DNA of 64,000 nt, from contig NZ_RKQN01000001.1 in the NCBI RefSeq assembly GCF_003814555.1, forward strand, positions 496,001 through 560,000. Reading direction: 5' to 3'. Position 1 is the first letter of the stretch; each line of letters begins with the position of its first letter. Below the pieces are notes generated by a model that had not been told where the DNA came from, did not search any database, and was given only the letters and a program-made list of their open reading frames with translations. This stretch comes from Vulcaniibacterium tengchongense. Its GTDB lineage: Bacteria > Pseudomonadota > Gammaproteobacteria > Xanthomonadales > Xanthomonadaceae. The translations under genes were made by a program, and so were the position numbers. Positions 34,487 to 45,310 of this stretch are shown piece by piece.

Positions 34487-36508
34487 TCAGCGTTCGCGGA
34501 TCAGCCGGAAGCCGACGTCGTCGTAGCCGCGGCCGGCGGCGAGCGCGCGGGCCGCCTGGCGGCTGCGCCAGGAAGCGCCGACCACCTGGCGCTGCCGGCA
34601 GTCGCGGCCGCAGTCGCGCAGCCACATCGACAATGCACGCGCGCCGGTCTCGGCCGGCAGCTGCCGCGCCTCCTCCAGGCTCGGCAGCCGGTAGTCGCGG
34701 CCGGTCTGCGCGCTGTACCACTGCGCGTAGGCCTGCGCGTCCTCCGCCGACACGCACACCACCGGCTCGTCCTCGCCCTGCGGGAAGCCCGGCGATTGCC
34801 AGTCGCGCGGATCGAGCACGCGCAGCAGCGACGCCCGTTCGCGGCACAGCGCCGGCTTGCGGCCGTGGGCCGCGGCGAAGCGGGCGTACTCGCGGCGGCT
34901 GACCGGGCGCGCGCTGAGCGCGACGCTGGCGCGCGCATTGCTGTGCGTGCCGGCGAGGTCGGCGCCGCCGAGCGCGCGCGCGCTTGCGCCGGCGGGAATC
35001 GCCCGCGCCTGCGCAGCCAGGCGCGCCGCCGTGGCCTGGGGCAGGCCGAACTCCCGGGCCAGCGCGGCCGCCTTCTCCGCCTCCGCCGGGTCGCGGCGCT
35101 CGCGCGCCGCGTCGACGCGCCGCTGCAGCGCCTCGGCGGCGAGCTCGCGCAGCCGCCGCTGCGCCGGCGAATCGGCGGTGCCGGTCTGCTGGCCGAGCGC
35201 GGTCGTGTGCACGAGCAGCTCGCGCGCGCGCTGGTCGCGGCCTTCGCGCAGGTGACGGCCGACCTGTTCGGCGAGCGCGCCGGTCAGGGCGTCGACCACG
35301 GCGCCGAGCTCGGGATTGGCGCTGTCGTCGTGCCAGGCCAGCAGGACGCGGTCGTAGGCGTTGTCCCCGCCCGGGCCGGTGAGGCGGCCTTCGGCGATCA
35401 GGCGCTTGGCCTCGACCAGCGCGTTCTGCACCGGCGCCTCGGGCAGCGGCTGCAGCATCGCGTCGGTCGGGTCGGCGCCGGCGCCGGCGGCGGGCGCGGC
35501 CGTGTTCGCCGGCGCGGGCGGGGCGCGGAAGAAGCCGTCGCCGGCGGCGTCGCGGCCGACGCCGAACGCCACCGCGACCAGCGCGATCGCCGCCGCGCCC
35601 AGGCCCGCCCACAGCGGCTTGGCCCAGCGCCGGTCCGGCAGCCACCGCCGCGCCGCCTCGAGCGCGCCGCTCCAGGGGCGGCGGTCGCGCACGCGCTCGA
35701 TCGCCGCGGCCATCTCCTTCGCGCTCTGGAAGCGCTGCTCCGGCGACTTGGCCAGCGCGCGGTGCATGAAGCGCTGCCAGTGGCGCAGGTGCGGCGGCAG
35801 CCGCGGGATCGGATCCTGCGCGTGCATCACCGCCATCGACAGCGCGTCGCCGGCCTGGTACGGCAGCTGGCCGGCGAGCATCTCCCAGAACAGCACGCCG
35901 AGGCTGTAGAGGTCGGCGCGGCCGTCCACGTCCTCGCCGCGCGCCTGCTCCGGCGCCATGTAGGCGGTGCTGCCGACCGCGAGGCCGGCGGCGGTCACGC
36001 GCGGGCCGAAGCCGCGGCGCAGGGCGATGCCGAAGTCGGCCAGCAGCGGCCGCTCGGAGTCGTCGAACAGGACGTTCTCGGCCTTGACGTCGCGGTGCAC
36101 CACGCCGTGCGCGTGGGCGTAGTCCAGCGCCGACAGCAGGGTCAGCGCGATCTCGATCGCGCGCGGCTCGTCGCGGCTCAGGTCGCGCTGGCCGAGGTGG
36201 CCCCGCGGCAGGTACGGCATCGCGTAGTAGGGCAGGCCGTCGCGGGTGCGGCCGACCTCGTGGATGCCGACGATGTTCGGATGCTCCAGCCGCGCGATCG
36301 TGCGCGCCTCGTTCTCGAACCGGCGCCGGCTGACCTCGTCCGCCAGCGCCACCGGCAGCATCACCTTGATCGCGACCTCGCGCGACAGCGCCAACTGCTC
36401 GCCGAGGTACACCGTCGACATGCCGCCGTGGTTGATCACCTTGCGCAGGCGATATCCGGCGATCTCCGGCAGTGCGGCGTTGTCGGCGTTGGAGCCAGGC
36501 CCGTGCAT
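34487..36508 (-). CDS. Ser/Thr protein kinase with FGE-sulfatase-like C-terminal domain
   Basis: The 673-residue product is a Hanks-type kinase (about 15-285), a membrane segment (about 308-328), an extracytoplasmic helical region, and a C-terminal formylglycine-generating-enzyme-like (SUMF1) domain (about 530-673). The kinase motifs are VAIKVML (ATP-binding Lys), HRDVKAENVLF, ADFGIAL, and GSTAYMAPEQARG. The glycine loop reads INHGGMSTVYLG, with the first Gly changed to Asn. The FGE-like part has PVVCVSAEDAQAYAQWYSAQTGRDYRLPSLEEA and ends with DVGFRLIRER. A ribosome binding site GGGGGA is present. Such kinases often sense envelope ligands through the outer domain; the ligand is unknown here. 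Confidence 0.92.
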   Translation of the reverse strand: MHGPGSNADNAALPEIAGYRLRKVINHGGMSTVYLGEQLALSREVAIKVMLPVALADEVSRRRFENEARTIARLEHPNIVGIHEVGRTRDGLPYYAMPYLPRGHLGQRDLSRDEPRAIEIALTLLSALDYAHAHGVVHRDVKAENVLFDDSERPLLADFGIALRRGFGPRVTAAGLAVGSTAYMAPEQARGEDVDGRADLYSLGVLFWEMLAGQLPYQAGDALSMAVMHAQDPIPRLPPHLRHWQRFMHRALAKSPEQRFQSAKEMAAAIERVRDRRPWSGALEAARRWLPDRRWAKPLWAGLGAAAIALVAVAFGVGRDAAGDGFFRAPPAPANTAAPAAGAGADPTDAMLQPLPEAPVQNALVEAKRLIAEGRLTGPGGDNAYDRVLLAWHDDSANPELGAVVDALTGALAEQVGRHLREGRDQRARELLVHTTALGQQTGTADSPAQRRLRELAAEALQRRVDAARERRDPAEAEKAAALAREFGLPQATAARLAAQARAIPAGASARALGGADLAGTHSNARASVALSARPVSRREYARFAAAHGRKPALCRERASLLRVLDPRDWQSPGFPQGEDEPVVCVSAEDAQAYAQWYSAQTGRDYRLPSLEEARQLPAETGARALSMWLRDCGRDCRQRQVVGASWRSRQAARALAAGRGYDDVGFRLIRER

Positions 36509-36531
36509 CGCGTCCCCCTGTTGCGGAGCGC

Positions 36532-36537
36532 AGCATA
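36532..36537 (-). promoter_or_regulatory. Candidate -10 box of the Ser/Thr kinase gene
   Basis: TATGCT on the minus strand (AGCATA on the plus strand), in the context CGCTATGCTGCGC, lies 23 nt before the kinase ATG, which has a GGGGGA ribosome binding site. Confidence 0.4.
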
Positions 36538-36639
36538 GCGTTCCCGCGGACGCTTGCTCACTACACCGCCATCACATCTGCGCGACATCGCTGACTGCGG
36601 GTGACGCGCAGCGGCAGATAGTGGCGGAGCGCGCCGGAA

Positions 36640-37116
36640 TCAGCGCGCCGCGGCCTCGGCGCCGCCGCGGTACGCCGGCTTGCGACGCACGTACAGCTGC
36701 TTGCGCACGCGCGCGACCACGTCGCCGGCGCGGTCGACGACCGCGGTGTCGAACCACCGCAGCACCTTGCCGCCGCCGGCCGCGGCGGCGCGCAGCTCGC
36801 CGAGGGTGGCTTCCTCGAGCGCGAACTCCGCCTGCACGGTGCCGCGGCCGGGCTTGACGAACTCGATCTCGCCGGCCTTGTCCCAGACGAAGTACTCGCG
36901 GCCGAGCGCCTGCATCACCAGCAGCATCCAGAACGGATCGGTCATCGCGAACAGGCTGCCGCCGAAGTGGGTGCCGACGTAATTGCGGTTCCACGGCCGC
37001 ATCCGCAGCTCCACGCGCGCGTAGCGGTAGTCGTCGGCGAGCGCGGCGACGCGGATGCCGCTGCACAGGAACGGCGGCCAGAGGTTCAGGCCATGGCGCA
37101 GGACGCGGGCTTTCAT
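36640..37116 (-). CDS. DUF4442 thioesterase-like (hotdog) protein
   Basis: The 158-residue product has the hotdog-fold DUF4442 features: RVELRMRPWNRNYVGTHFGGSLFAMTDPFWMLLVMQALG near the middle and a basic C-terminal strand (VVARVRKQLYVRRKP). The NYVGTHFGGSLFAM segment corresponds to the active-site region of PaaI-type acyl-CoA thioesterases (HGG replaced by HFGGS). It is probably cytoplasmic and acts on an acyl thioester, but the substrate is not known. It is monocistronic in this context: 131 bp to the kinase start and about 160 bp to the thioredoxin gene. Confidence 0.85.
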   Translation of the reverse strand: MKARVLRHGLNLWPPFLCSGIRVAALADDYRYARVELRMRPWNRNYVGTHFGGSLFAMTDPFWMLLVMQALGREYFVWDKAGEIEFVKPGRGTVQAEFALEEATLGELRAAAAGGGKVLRWFDTAVVDRAGDVVARVRKQLYVRRKPAYRGGAEAAAR

Positions 37117-37152
37117 GCGGGGGCGGGAGCGGGAGGAGGGGCTCAGCTTGCC

Positions 37153-37166
37153 ATACGCATGCGTAT
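37153..37166. promoter_or_regulatory. 14-bp perfect palindrome upstream of the DUF4442 gene
   Basis: ATACGCATGCGTAT is a perfect palindrome 37 bp before the start of the thioesterase-like gene (minus strand). It is AT-rich at its ends in otherwise GC-rich surroundings, which makes it a good operator candidate. No regulator gene is adjacent. Confidence 0.5.
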
Positions 37167-37275
37167 CGTTGAAGCGGCGGGCGCAGGGACGAACCGGGGA
37201 GGACGGGGAGGCCGGGGCCCTGCCGGCCGCGGCGGCCCCGCTGTTCCTCGTTTCTCCTTGATCCGGACCTCGCCG

Positions 37276-38139
37276 TCAGAACAGCAGCGACGACATCTTG
37301 CGCCGGTAGCGCCCGACCAGGTCCTCGTCCTCGACCACCCGGAACGCGTCGATCAGCGCCTTGCGCGGCAAGCCCTCGGCGTAGTTGCGGTCGCGCCGCA
37401 GCATCTCGAGGAACTGCTCCAGGCCGGCCTCGGAGTGGCCGCCGACGATGCGGTGGGCGCCGAGCAGGTGGCGCGCGCGCAGGTCGTCGGGGTCGCGGGC
37501 GATCGCCGCCTCCAGCACCTCCACCGGCGGCGCGTCCTTGAGCAGCGCCGCGAAGCCGAGGCGGGCGCGGGCGCGCAGGGCGCGATCGTCGGTGGCGAGA
37601 TTGGCCGGCAACGCGTCGAGGATCTGCTCGGCCTCGTGCGCGCCGCCGGTGCGCAGCAGGGCCACGGCGAGGTCGAGCTTGAGCTCGTCGTTGTCCGGCT
37701 CCGTCTCCACCGCGCGGCGCAGGCGCATCACCTCGGCGTGCGGATCGGCCGGCGGCGCGGCCACCTCCTCGACGGGCGCCTCGGCCTCGGCCGGCTCGAT
37801 GCCGTGGTGGCGCAGGAACTCGCGCAGCTGGCCCTCCGGCAGCGCGCCCGGGAAGCCGTCGACGATCTGCCCGCCCTTGACCAGGAACACGGTGGGCACC
37901 GACCGGATCTGGAACGCGCCGGACAGCTGCGGTTCCTTGTCCACGTCGACCTTGGCCAGGACGAAGGCGCCGTTGTAATCGGCCGCCAGCTTCTCGAGGA
38001 TCGGCCCCAGGGTCTTGCACGGCCCGCACCAGGTCGCCCAGAAGTCGATCAGCACCGGGGTCTGCAGCGACTTCTGCAGCACTTCGGTCTCGAAGTTGTC
38101 GGCGGTGGCATCGAAGACGTGGGGATTGGCGGCGGTCAT
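37276..38139 (-). CDS. Thioredoxin-TPR chaperone (CnoX/YbbN-like)
   Basis: The 287-residue product has an N-terminal thioredoxin domain (about 5-110) with an intact redox motif WCGPC at residues 37-41, a linker, and a C-terminal TPR-like helical region (about 140-280). The latter includes VMRLRRAVETEPDNDELKLDLAVALL. This layout is that of CnoX (YbbN), the redox chaperone that works with GroEL or DnaK. E. coli CnoX has lost the CxxC cysteines, whereas this protein keeps them, as in Caulobacter. The ATG at 38139 gives the family-like MTAANPHVFDATADNFETEVL start. Confidence 0.93.
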   Translation of the reverse strand: MTAANPHVFDATADNFETEVLQKSLQTPVLIDFWATWCGPCKTLGPILEKLAADYNGAFVLAKVDVDKEPQLSGAFQIRSVPTVFLVKGGQIVDGFPGALPEGQLREFLRHHGIEPAEAEAPVEEVAAPPADPHAEVMRLRRAVETEPDNDELKLDLAVALLRTGGAHEAEQILDALPANLATDDRALRARARLGFAALLKDAPPVEVLEAAIARDPDDLRARHLLGAHRIVGGHSEAGLEQFLEMLRRDRNYAEGLPRKALIDAFRVVEDEDLVGRYRRKMSSLLF

Positions 38140-38219
38140 CGGCGGACTCGTTTCGGCGGGGATGCGGGCTAGATGGGGGCGGGGGAGGCGAGGGCAAGCG
38201 CCGCCGCCGTCGCGCACGC

Positions 38220-38225
38220 TAGCAT
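38220..38225 (+). promoter_or_regulatory. Candidate -10 box of the DUF998 gene
   Basis: TAGCAT ends 6 nt before the ATG at 38232 in the context GCTAGCATGGCGCGATG. No ribosome binding site fits between, so the transcript would be leaderless. Confidence 0.4.
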
Positions 38226-38231
38226 GGCGCG

Positions 38232-38837
38232 ATGCAACGCCCGATCGTCCACCCGGACCGCTTCGACCGCTACGCCGCACCCGCCGCCGCGGCGCTGTGC
38301 CTGGCCGCCGCGCTCGGGTTCGGCGCCGCCTTCGCCGAATACTCGCACCTGCGGCACCCGCTGGCCTTGCTCGGCGCGCGCGGGGTTCCGCGCGCGCTGG
38401 CGTTCGACCTGCTGGCGTTCGCGCTGCCGGGCGCGGTCGCCGCGGTCGTGGCGTTGCGCCTGCGCGAGCGGCTGCCGGGGGACGCGGGCTATCCGGCCCG
38501 GCTCGGTACCTGGCTGCTGGCGATCTCGGCGCTGGCCTGGGCCGCGCAGGGGCTGCTGCCGCTGGACCCGTACGACCTCGACGGCGCGGCGGGGCAACGC
38601 CACGCGGCGGCATGGATGCTCTGGTGGCTGGCGTTCGTGCCGGCGGCGTGGCTGCTGGCGTGGGGCCTGCGCCGCTGCGCGGGATGGCGCGCCGTCGCGC
38701 TCAGCCTGTCGGCCGCGGGGGCGGCGGCGGTGGCGCTCAACGCGGTGCCGTCGGCCTGGCTGCCGGGGCCGGCGGCGCAGCGCCTGGTGGCGCTGCTGTG
38801 GTGGGGCTGCCTGATCGCGGTGTCGCGGCGCCGTTGA
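38232..38837 (+). CDS. DUF998 family integral membrane protein
   Basis: The 201-residue product has five to six hydrophobic segments, spread over about residues 15-35, 55-75, 95-110, 125-145, 150-170 and 180-198. The pattern FAEYSHLRHPLALLGARG near residue 35 and GLLPLDPYD near 115 resembles the DUF998 family, whose role is unknown. It is located divergently from the CnoX-like gene, with the two starts 92 bp apart. Confidence 0.78.
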   Translation: MQRPIVHPDRFDRYAAPAAAALCLAAALGFGAAFAEYSHLRHPLALLGARGVPRALAFDLLAFALPGAVAAVVALRLRERLPGDAGYPARLGTWLLAISALAWAAQGLLPLDPYDLDGAAGQRHAAAWMLWWLAFVPAAWLLAWGLRRCAGWRAVALSLSAAGAAAVALNAVPSAWLPGPAAQRLVALLWWGCLIAVSRRR

Positions 38838-38904
38838 CGCCCCGCCTTGCTCCCGCGGGGAAGGCGGGGCGGGCGGGCATGCCGCGCCGCGCCGCGCGAT
38901 CGCC

Positions 38905-40197
38905 TCAGGGCCGCTTGTAGATCCGCCCGTCCTTCATCACGAATGCGACCTCGAGCACACGGGCGATGTCGGCCACCGGGTCGCCCGGCACCGCGACGAC
39001 GTCGGCGCGCTTGCCGGCTTCGATCACGCCCTGGTCGTCCACGCCGAGCACCTCGGCGGCGCGGATCGTCGCCGCCTGCAGCGCCGCCGCCGCGGGGATG
39101 CCCGCCTCGACCATGTAGACGAACTCGCGCGCGTTGTCGCCGTGCGGGCCCACGCCCATGTCGGTGCCGAAGGCGATCTTCACCCCGTGCTGGTACGCGC
39201 GTGCGGCGGTGTCCTGGATCAGCGCGCCGATGCGCTGCGCCTTGGGCCGCACCACTTCCGGGAAGTAACCGTCGATCTTGGCCTTGTCGGCGACGAAGCG
39301 GCCGGCGTAGATGGTCGGCACGTACCAGGTGCCGTGCTGCTTCATCAGCCGCATCACCTCGTCGCTCATGTAGGTGCCGTGTTCGATGCTGGTCACGCCG
39401 CCGAGCACCGCGCGCCTCATGCCTTCCTCGCCGTGGGCGTGGGCCGCGACCTTGTAGCCGTAGTCCTTCGCGGTCTCGACCACCGCCTTGACCTCGTCGA
39501 CGGTGAACTGCGGCGCATCGCCGGACTTGGCGTACGACAGCACGCCGCCGGTCGCGGTGATCTTGATCACGTCGCTGCCGTCCTTGTAGCGCTGGCGCAC
39601 CGCCTGGCGGGCGTCGTCGACCGAGTTGATCACGCCCTCGGTCGGGCCGGGCGGGCCGATCAGGTGCGAGAGCATGTCGTTCCAGCCGTTGGTCGGGTCG
39701 GCATGGCCGCCGGTGGTGGCGATCGACTTGCCCGCGGCCCAGATGCGCGGGCCGTCGACCAGGCCCTGGTTGATCGCGTCGCGCAGGTGCGGGGCGATCT
39801 CGCCGCCGAGGTCGCGCACGCTGGTGAAGCCGGCCAGCAGCGTCTTCTTCGCGTAGCCGACGGAGCGGAACGCGAAGTCGACCTCGTCGAGGCGGAATCC
39901 TTCCGAATAGCTCTGCGGGCCGGACTGGCTGCCCAGGTGCACGTGCAGGTCGGTCCAGCCGGGCGTGCAGGTGTGCCCGCCGAGGTCGACCGTCTCCCGC
40001 CCGGCCGCCGCCTCGGCCGCGGTGCCGGCGACGACGCCTTCGATCTTGCCGTCGCGCACCAGCACGGTGTGCGGGCCGAGCACCTTGCCGCTGCGGGCGT
40101 CGAACAGCTTGCCGCAACGCAGGGCCACCGGTGCGTCGGCGGCGAACACGGGCGAGGCGGCGAGGGCCGCGGCCAGGGCGAGGGCGAGTCGGGTCAT
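38905..40197 (-). CDS. Secreted amidohydrolase (imidazolonepropionase-like / Xaa-Pro dipeptidase type)
   Basis: The 430-residue product has a signal peptide ([16 protein letters not shown]) and a complete amidohydrolase superfamily domain. The metal motif is HVHLG in [13 protein letters not shown]. The bridging Lys is in [10 protein letters not shown]. The His ligands are in [11 protein letters not shown] and TSIEHGTYM, and the catalytic Asp in [16 protein letters not shown]. The subgroup contains periplasmic dipeptidases acting on Xaa-Pro or Xaa-Arg/Lys dipeptides; the exact specificity is unclear. It fits the peptide-degrading theme of the M13, DUF885 and S8 genes in this window. Confidence 0.9.
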   Translation of the reverse strand: MTRLALALAAALAASPVFAADAPVALRCGKLFDARSGKVLGPHTVLVRDGKIEGVVAGTAAEAAAGRETVDLGGHTCTPGWTDLHVHLGSQSGPQSYSEGFRLDEVDFAFRSVGYAKKTLLAGFTSVRDLGGEIAPHLRDAINQGLVDGPRIWAAGKSIATTGGHADPTNGWNDMLSHLIGPPGPTEGVINSVDDARQAVRQRYKDGSDVIKITATGGVLSYAKSGDAPQFTVDEVKAVVETAKDYGYKVAAHAHGEEGMRRAVLGGVTSIEHGTYMSDEVMRLMKQHGTWYVPTIYAGRFVADKAKIDGYFPEVVRPKAQRIGALIQDTAARAYQHGVKIAFGTDMGVGPHGDNAREFVYMVEAGIPAAAALQAATIRAAEVLGVDDQGVIEAGKRADVVAVPGDPVADIARVLEVAFVMKDGRIYKRP

Positions 40198-40293
40198 GCG
40201 GGCGGTCCGTACGGAAGGATCGGCCGATTCTAGGCGTGCCCGCGGCCGCGAACAGTGCCATGCGTGGCCCCCGGCACCGGCGGCGCCGGCGCT

Positions 40294-42018
40294 TCAGGTG
40301 CGGACGGCGGGCGGCGCCTGCGCTTCGCGTTGCAGCGCGGCCGCCTCGACCACCCGGTCGCGGCCGGCCGCCTTGGCGCGGTACAGTGCGGCGTCGGCGC
40401 ATTCGATCAGCGCCGCGGGGGCGTCGCCATCGCCCGGGAACACGGCCACGCCGAGCGAGGCGGTGGTCGGCCCGAGGGTCCGGCGCAGGTGCAGCACGGT
40501 GGTCGCGGCGATCGCCCGGCGGATCTCCTCGGCGCGCTGCAGCGCCTCGGCGCGGCCGGTTTCCGGCAACACGATCGCGAACTCCTCGCCGCCGTAGCGG
40601 CAGGCGATGTCCTCGCCGCGGACCAGCGCCTGCAGGGTCTGGCCGATCCGCGCCAGCAGCGCGTCGCCGGCGGTGTGGCCGTGCTGGTCGTTGAAGCGCT
40701 TGAAGTGGTCGACGTCGAGCATGATCACCGACAGCGGCAGCCCGCGCCGCTCGCACCGCAGCAGTTCGCGCTGCAGGTTCTCCTCGAGATAGCGGCGGTT
40801 GAACAGCCCGGTGAGGGCGTCGCGCAGCGACTGCACGCGCAGCGTCTCGCGCAGCTGCAGGTTGAGCATGGCCAGGCTGAGCTGTTCGCCGACCGATTCC
40901 GCCACCGCCGCCTCGATCCCGCACTGCGCCGGGCCGCTGAGATAGAGCAGGCCGAGCGAGGTGCCCTGGGCCATCAGCGGCACGCACAGGCTCCAGGCGT
41001 CGTCCGCCTCGCCGGCCGGCGCCAGGTGCCGGCAGCGGACGTGGCCGGCGCCGGGGCCGCTGTGGTGCGGCTGGCCACGGCGCAGCGCCCAGCAGCTGTC
41101 CGGGTGCAACGGGTCGTCGCTGGGCACCACCTCGGCGCCGAACCGCGCCGCGGTTTCGGCCTGGTTCTGCGAGGCCCGCAGCACGTAGCAGCGGCCGCCG
41201 GCGCCGGGCAGCAGCTCGGTCAGGGTGCGCACCGTGACCGCCATCGCCTCGTCCAGGGTCTGGCTGCTCTGCAGCAGGCCGGCGTAGACGCCGAGCAGGC
41301 GCCGCTGCTCGGACAGGCGGCCGCGCTGCTCCAGCGACTCGGCCAGCTCGCGCAGGGTCTTGCGCGCCTCGCGCTCCAGCGCGGCGCTGCGGCGGTTCTC
41401 GCGCGCCAGCCCCCACATCAACGCGCCGAGCAGCACCAGCGGCAGGACGATGCCGGCGACCACGATCGCGGTCAGCAGGTTGGCCTGCTCGGCGGCGGCG
41501 GCGTTGCGCTGGCGCAGCAGTTCGCGCTCCTCGATCAGGATCTCGTCGGTCAGCGCGTTGATCCGCTGCATCAGCTCGTAGCCGCCGCCGAACACGGTCA
41601 GGCGCGCGTTGGCGTCGGCCTGCACGGGCGCTTCGACCAGCCGCTGCAGCGAGCGCAGGCGTTGCGCCGCCAGGCCCTGCAGGCGGCGCGAACGCTCGTT
41701 CTGGGCCGGGTTGTCGCGGGTCAGCGCGACCAGTTCCGCCGCATGCGCGTGCACCTGCGGCGTGGTGGCCATGAACTGCGCCACGTCGGCGCTGCGGTTG
41801 CTCAGGCGGAAGCCGCGCGCGTCGGACTCGACCGAGCGCACCGCCGAGCGCACCGCCTCCGCCGCGGCCATCACCTGGTAGCTGTGCTCGACGCGATCGG
41901 TCTTGCGGGTGAACTCGCGGATGCTCAGCACCATCGCCAGGCCCACCGCGCCCAACAGCGCCACCGCCAGCACGAACGCCGGCAGGCGGAAGCGGCTGAG
42001 GTTGGCGAGGTGGGGCAT
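40294..42018 (-). CDS. CHASE3-like/GAF diguanylate cyclase
   Basis: Predicted membrane cyclic-di-GMP synthase of 574 residues. A membrane segment at about 13-32 and another at about 183-205 flank a helical periplasmic CHASE3-type sensor. It is followed by a coiled coil, a GAF-like domain (about 235-390) and a GGDEF domain with SLRDALTGLFNRRYLEENL and CRYGGEEFAIVLPETG. The motif is GGEEF, which is active in this family, and RGED lies exactly five residues before it as the inhibitory I-site. The ATG at 42018 was chosen because the extension to 42147 is arginine-rich and non-coding-like. It is divergent from leuS, with starts 134 bp apart. Confidence 0.9.
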   Translation of the reverse strand: MPHLANLSRFRLPAFVLAVALLGAVGLAMVLSIREFTRKTDRVEHSYQVMAAAEAVRSAVRSVESDARGFRLSNRSADVAQFMATTPQVHAHAAELVALTRDNPAQNERSRRLQGLAAQRLRSLQRLVEAPVQADANARLTVFGGGYELMQRINALTDEILIEERELLRQRNAAAAEQANLLTAIVVAGIVLPLVLLGALMWGLARENRRSAALEREARKTLRELAESLEQRGRLSEQRRLLGVYAGLLQSSQTLDEAMAVTVRTLTELLPGAGGRCYVLRASQNQAETAARFGAEVVPSDDPLHPDSCWALRRGQPHHSGPGAGHVRCRHLAPAGEADDAWSLCVPLMAQGTSLGLLYLSGPAQCGIEAAVAESVGEQLSLAMLNLQLRETLRVQSLRDALTGLFNRRYLEENLQRELLRCERRGLPLSVIMLDVDHFKRFNDQHGHTAGDALLARIGQTLQALVRGEDIACRYGGEEFAIVLPETGRAEALQRAEEIRRAIAATTVLHLRRTLGPTTASLGVAVFPGDGDAPAALIECADAALYRAKAAGRDRVVEAAALQREAQAPPAVRT

Positions 42019-42116
42019 GGGGCCGGGCCGGGCCTGGGGACGTGCCCTATTGTGCCCGCGCCGGGCGGCATTGCGCCGGGGCCGCGCGCATGGCGGCCGA
42101 TGCTGCGCTGCGGTAG

Positions 42117-44924
<2,808 letters not shown>

Positions 44925-45310
44925 CCGGCCGCCGGCCGCCGGCCTTCAGCGTCGGCCGGCTTGCTCTCCTGCTGTAACCGCCCCGGCGGACCTGGGGACG
45001 GCCCCGCTGCGCGCATGCCGGACGTGGAGCGGCGCGTTCGCGAACGGCGGCTTCCGCCGTGCCGGAACGGCGACGGCCGCGCCCCGAAGCGCTGCGCTTT
45101 CGCTGGGCCGCGGCCGAGTACCTGTCCAGGCGCGCGTCGGCCGGCCCGCGACGCAAGCGAACGACGCGGAGCGACTTCGCGGGGCGGCCGACGCGCGCCC
45201 TTCGCCACCGCACGCGGCGCCGCTCGCCACCCGGCGCCCGCGCCACAGCCCGGGCGGCACTGCGCAATGCCAGGCGGCGAGGGCACCGGCCGACGCCGGC
45301 CCCTCGGCTC
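44925..45310. other. 386-bp non-coding gap between convergent leuS and emrB
   Basis: I see no gene in this stretch. It starts with repeated GGCCGCCGGCC units just after leuS, which could form a GC-rich terminator-like hairpin without a T-run. The rest is uneven GC-rich sequence with no recognisable promoter. Confidence 0.5.
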
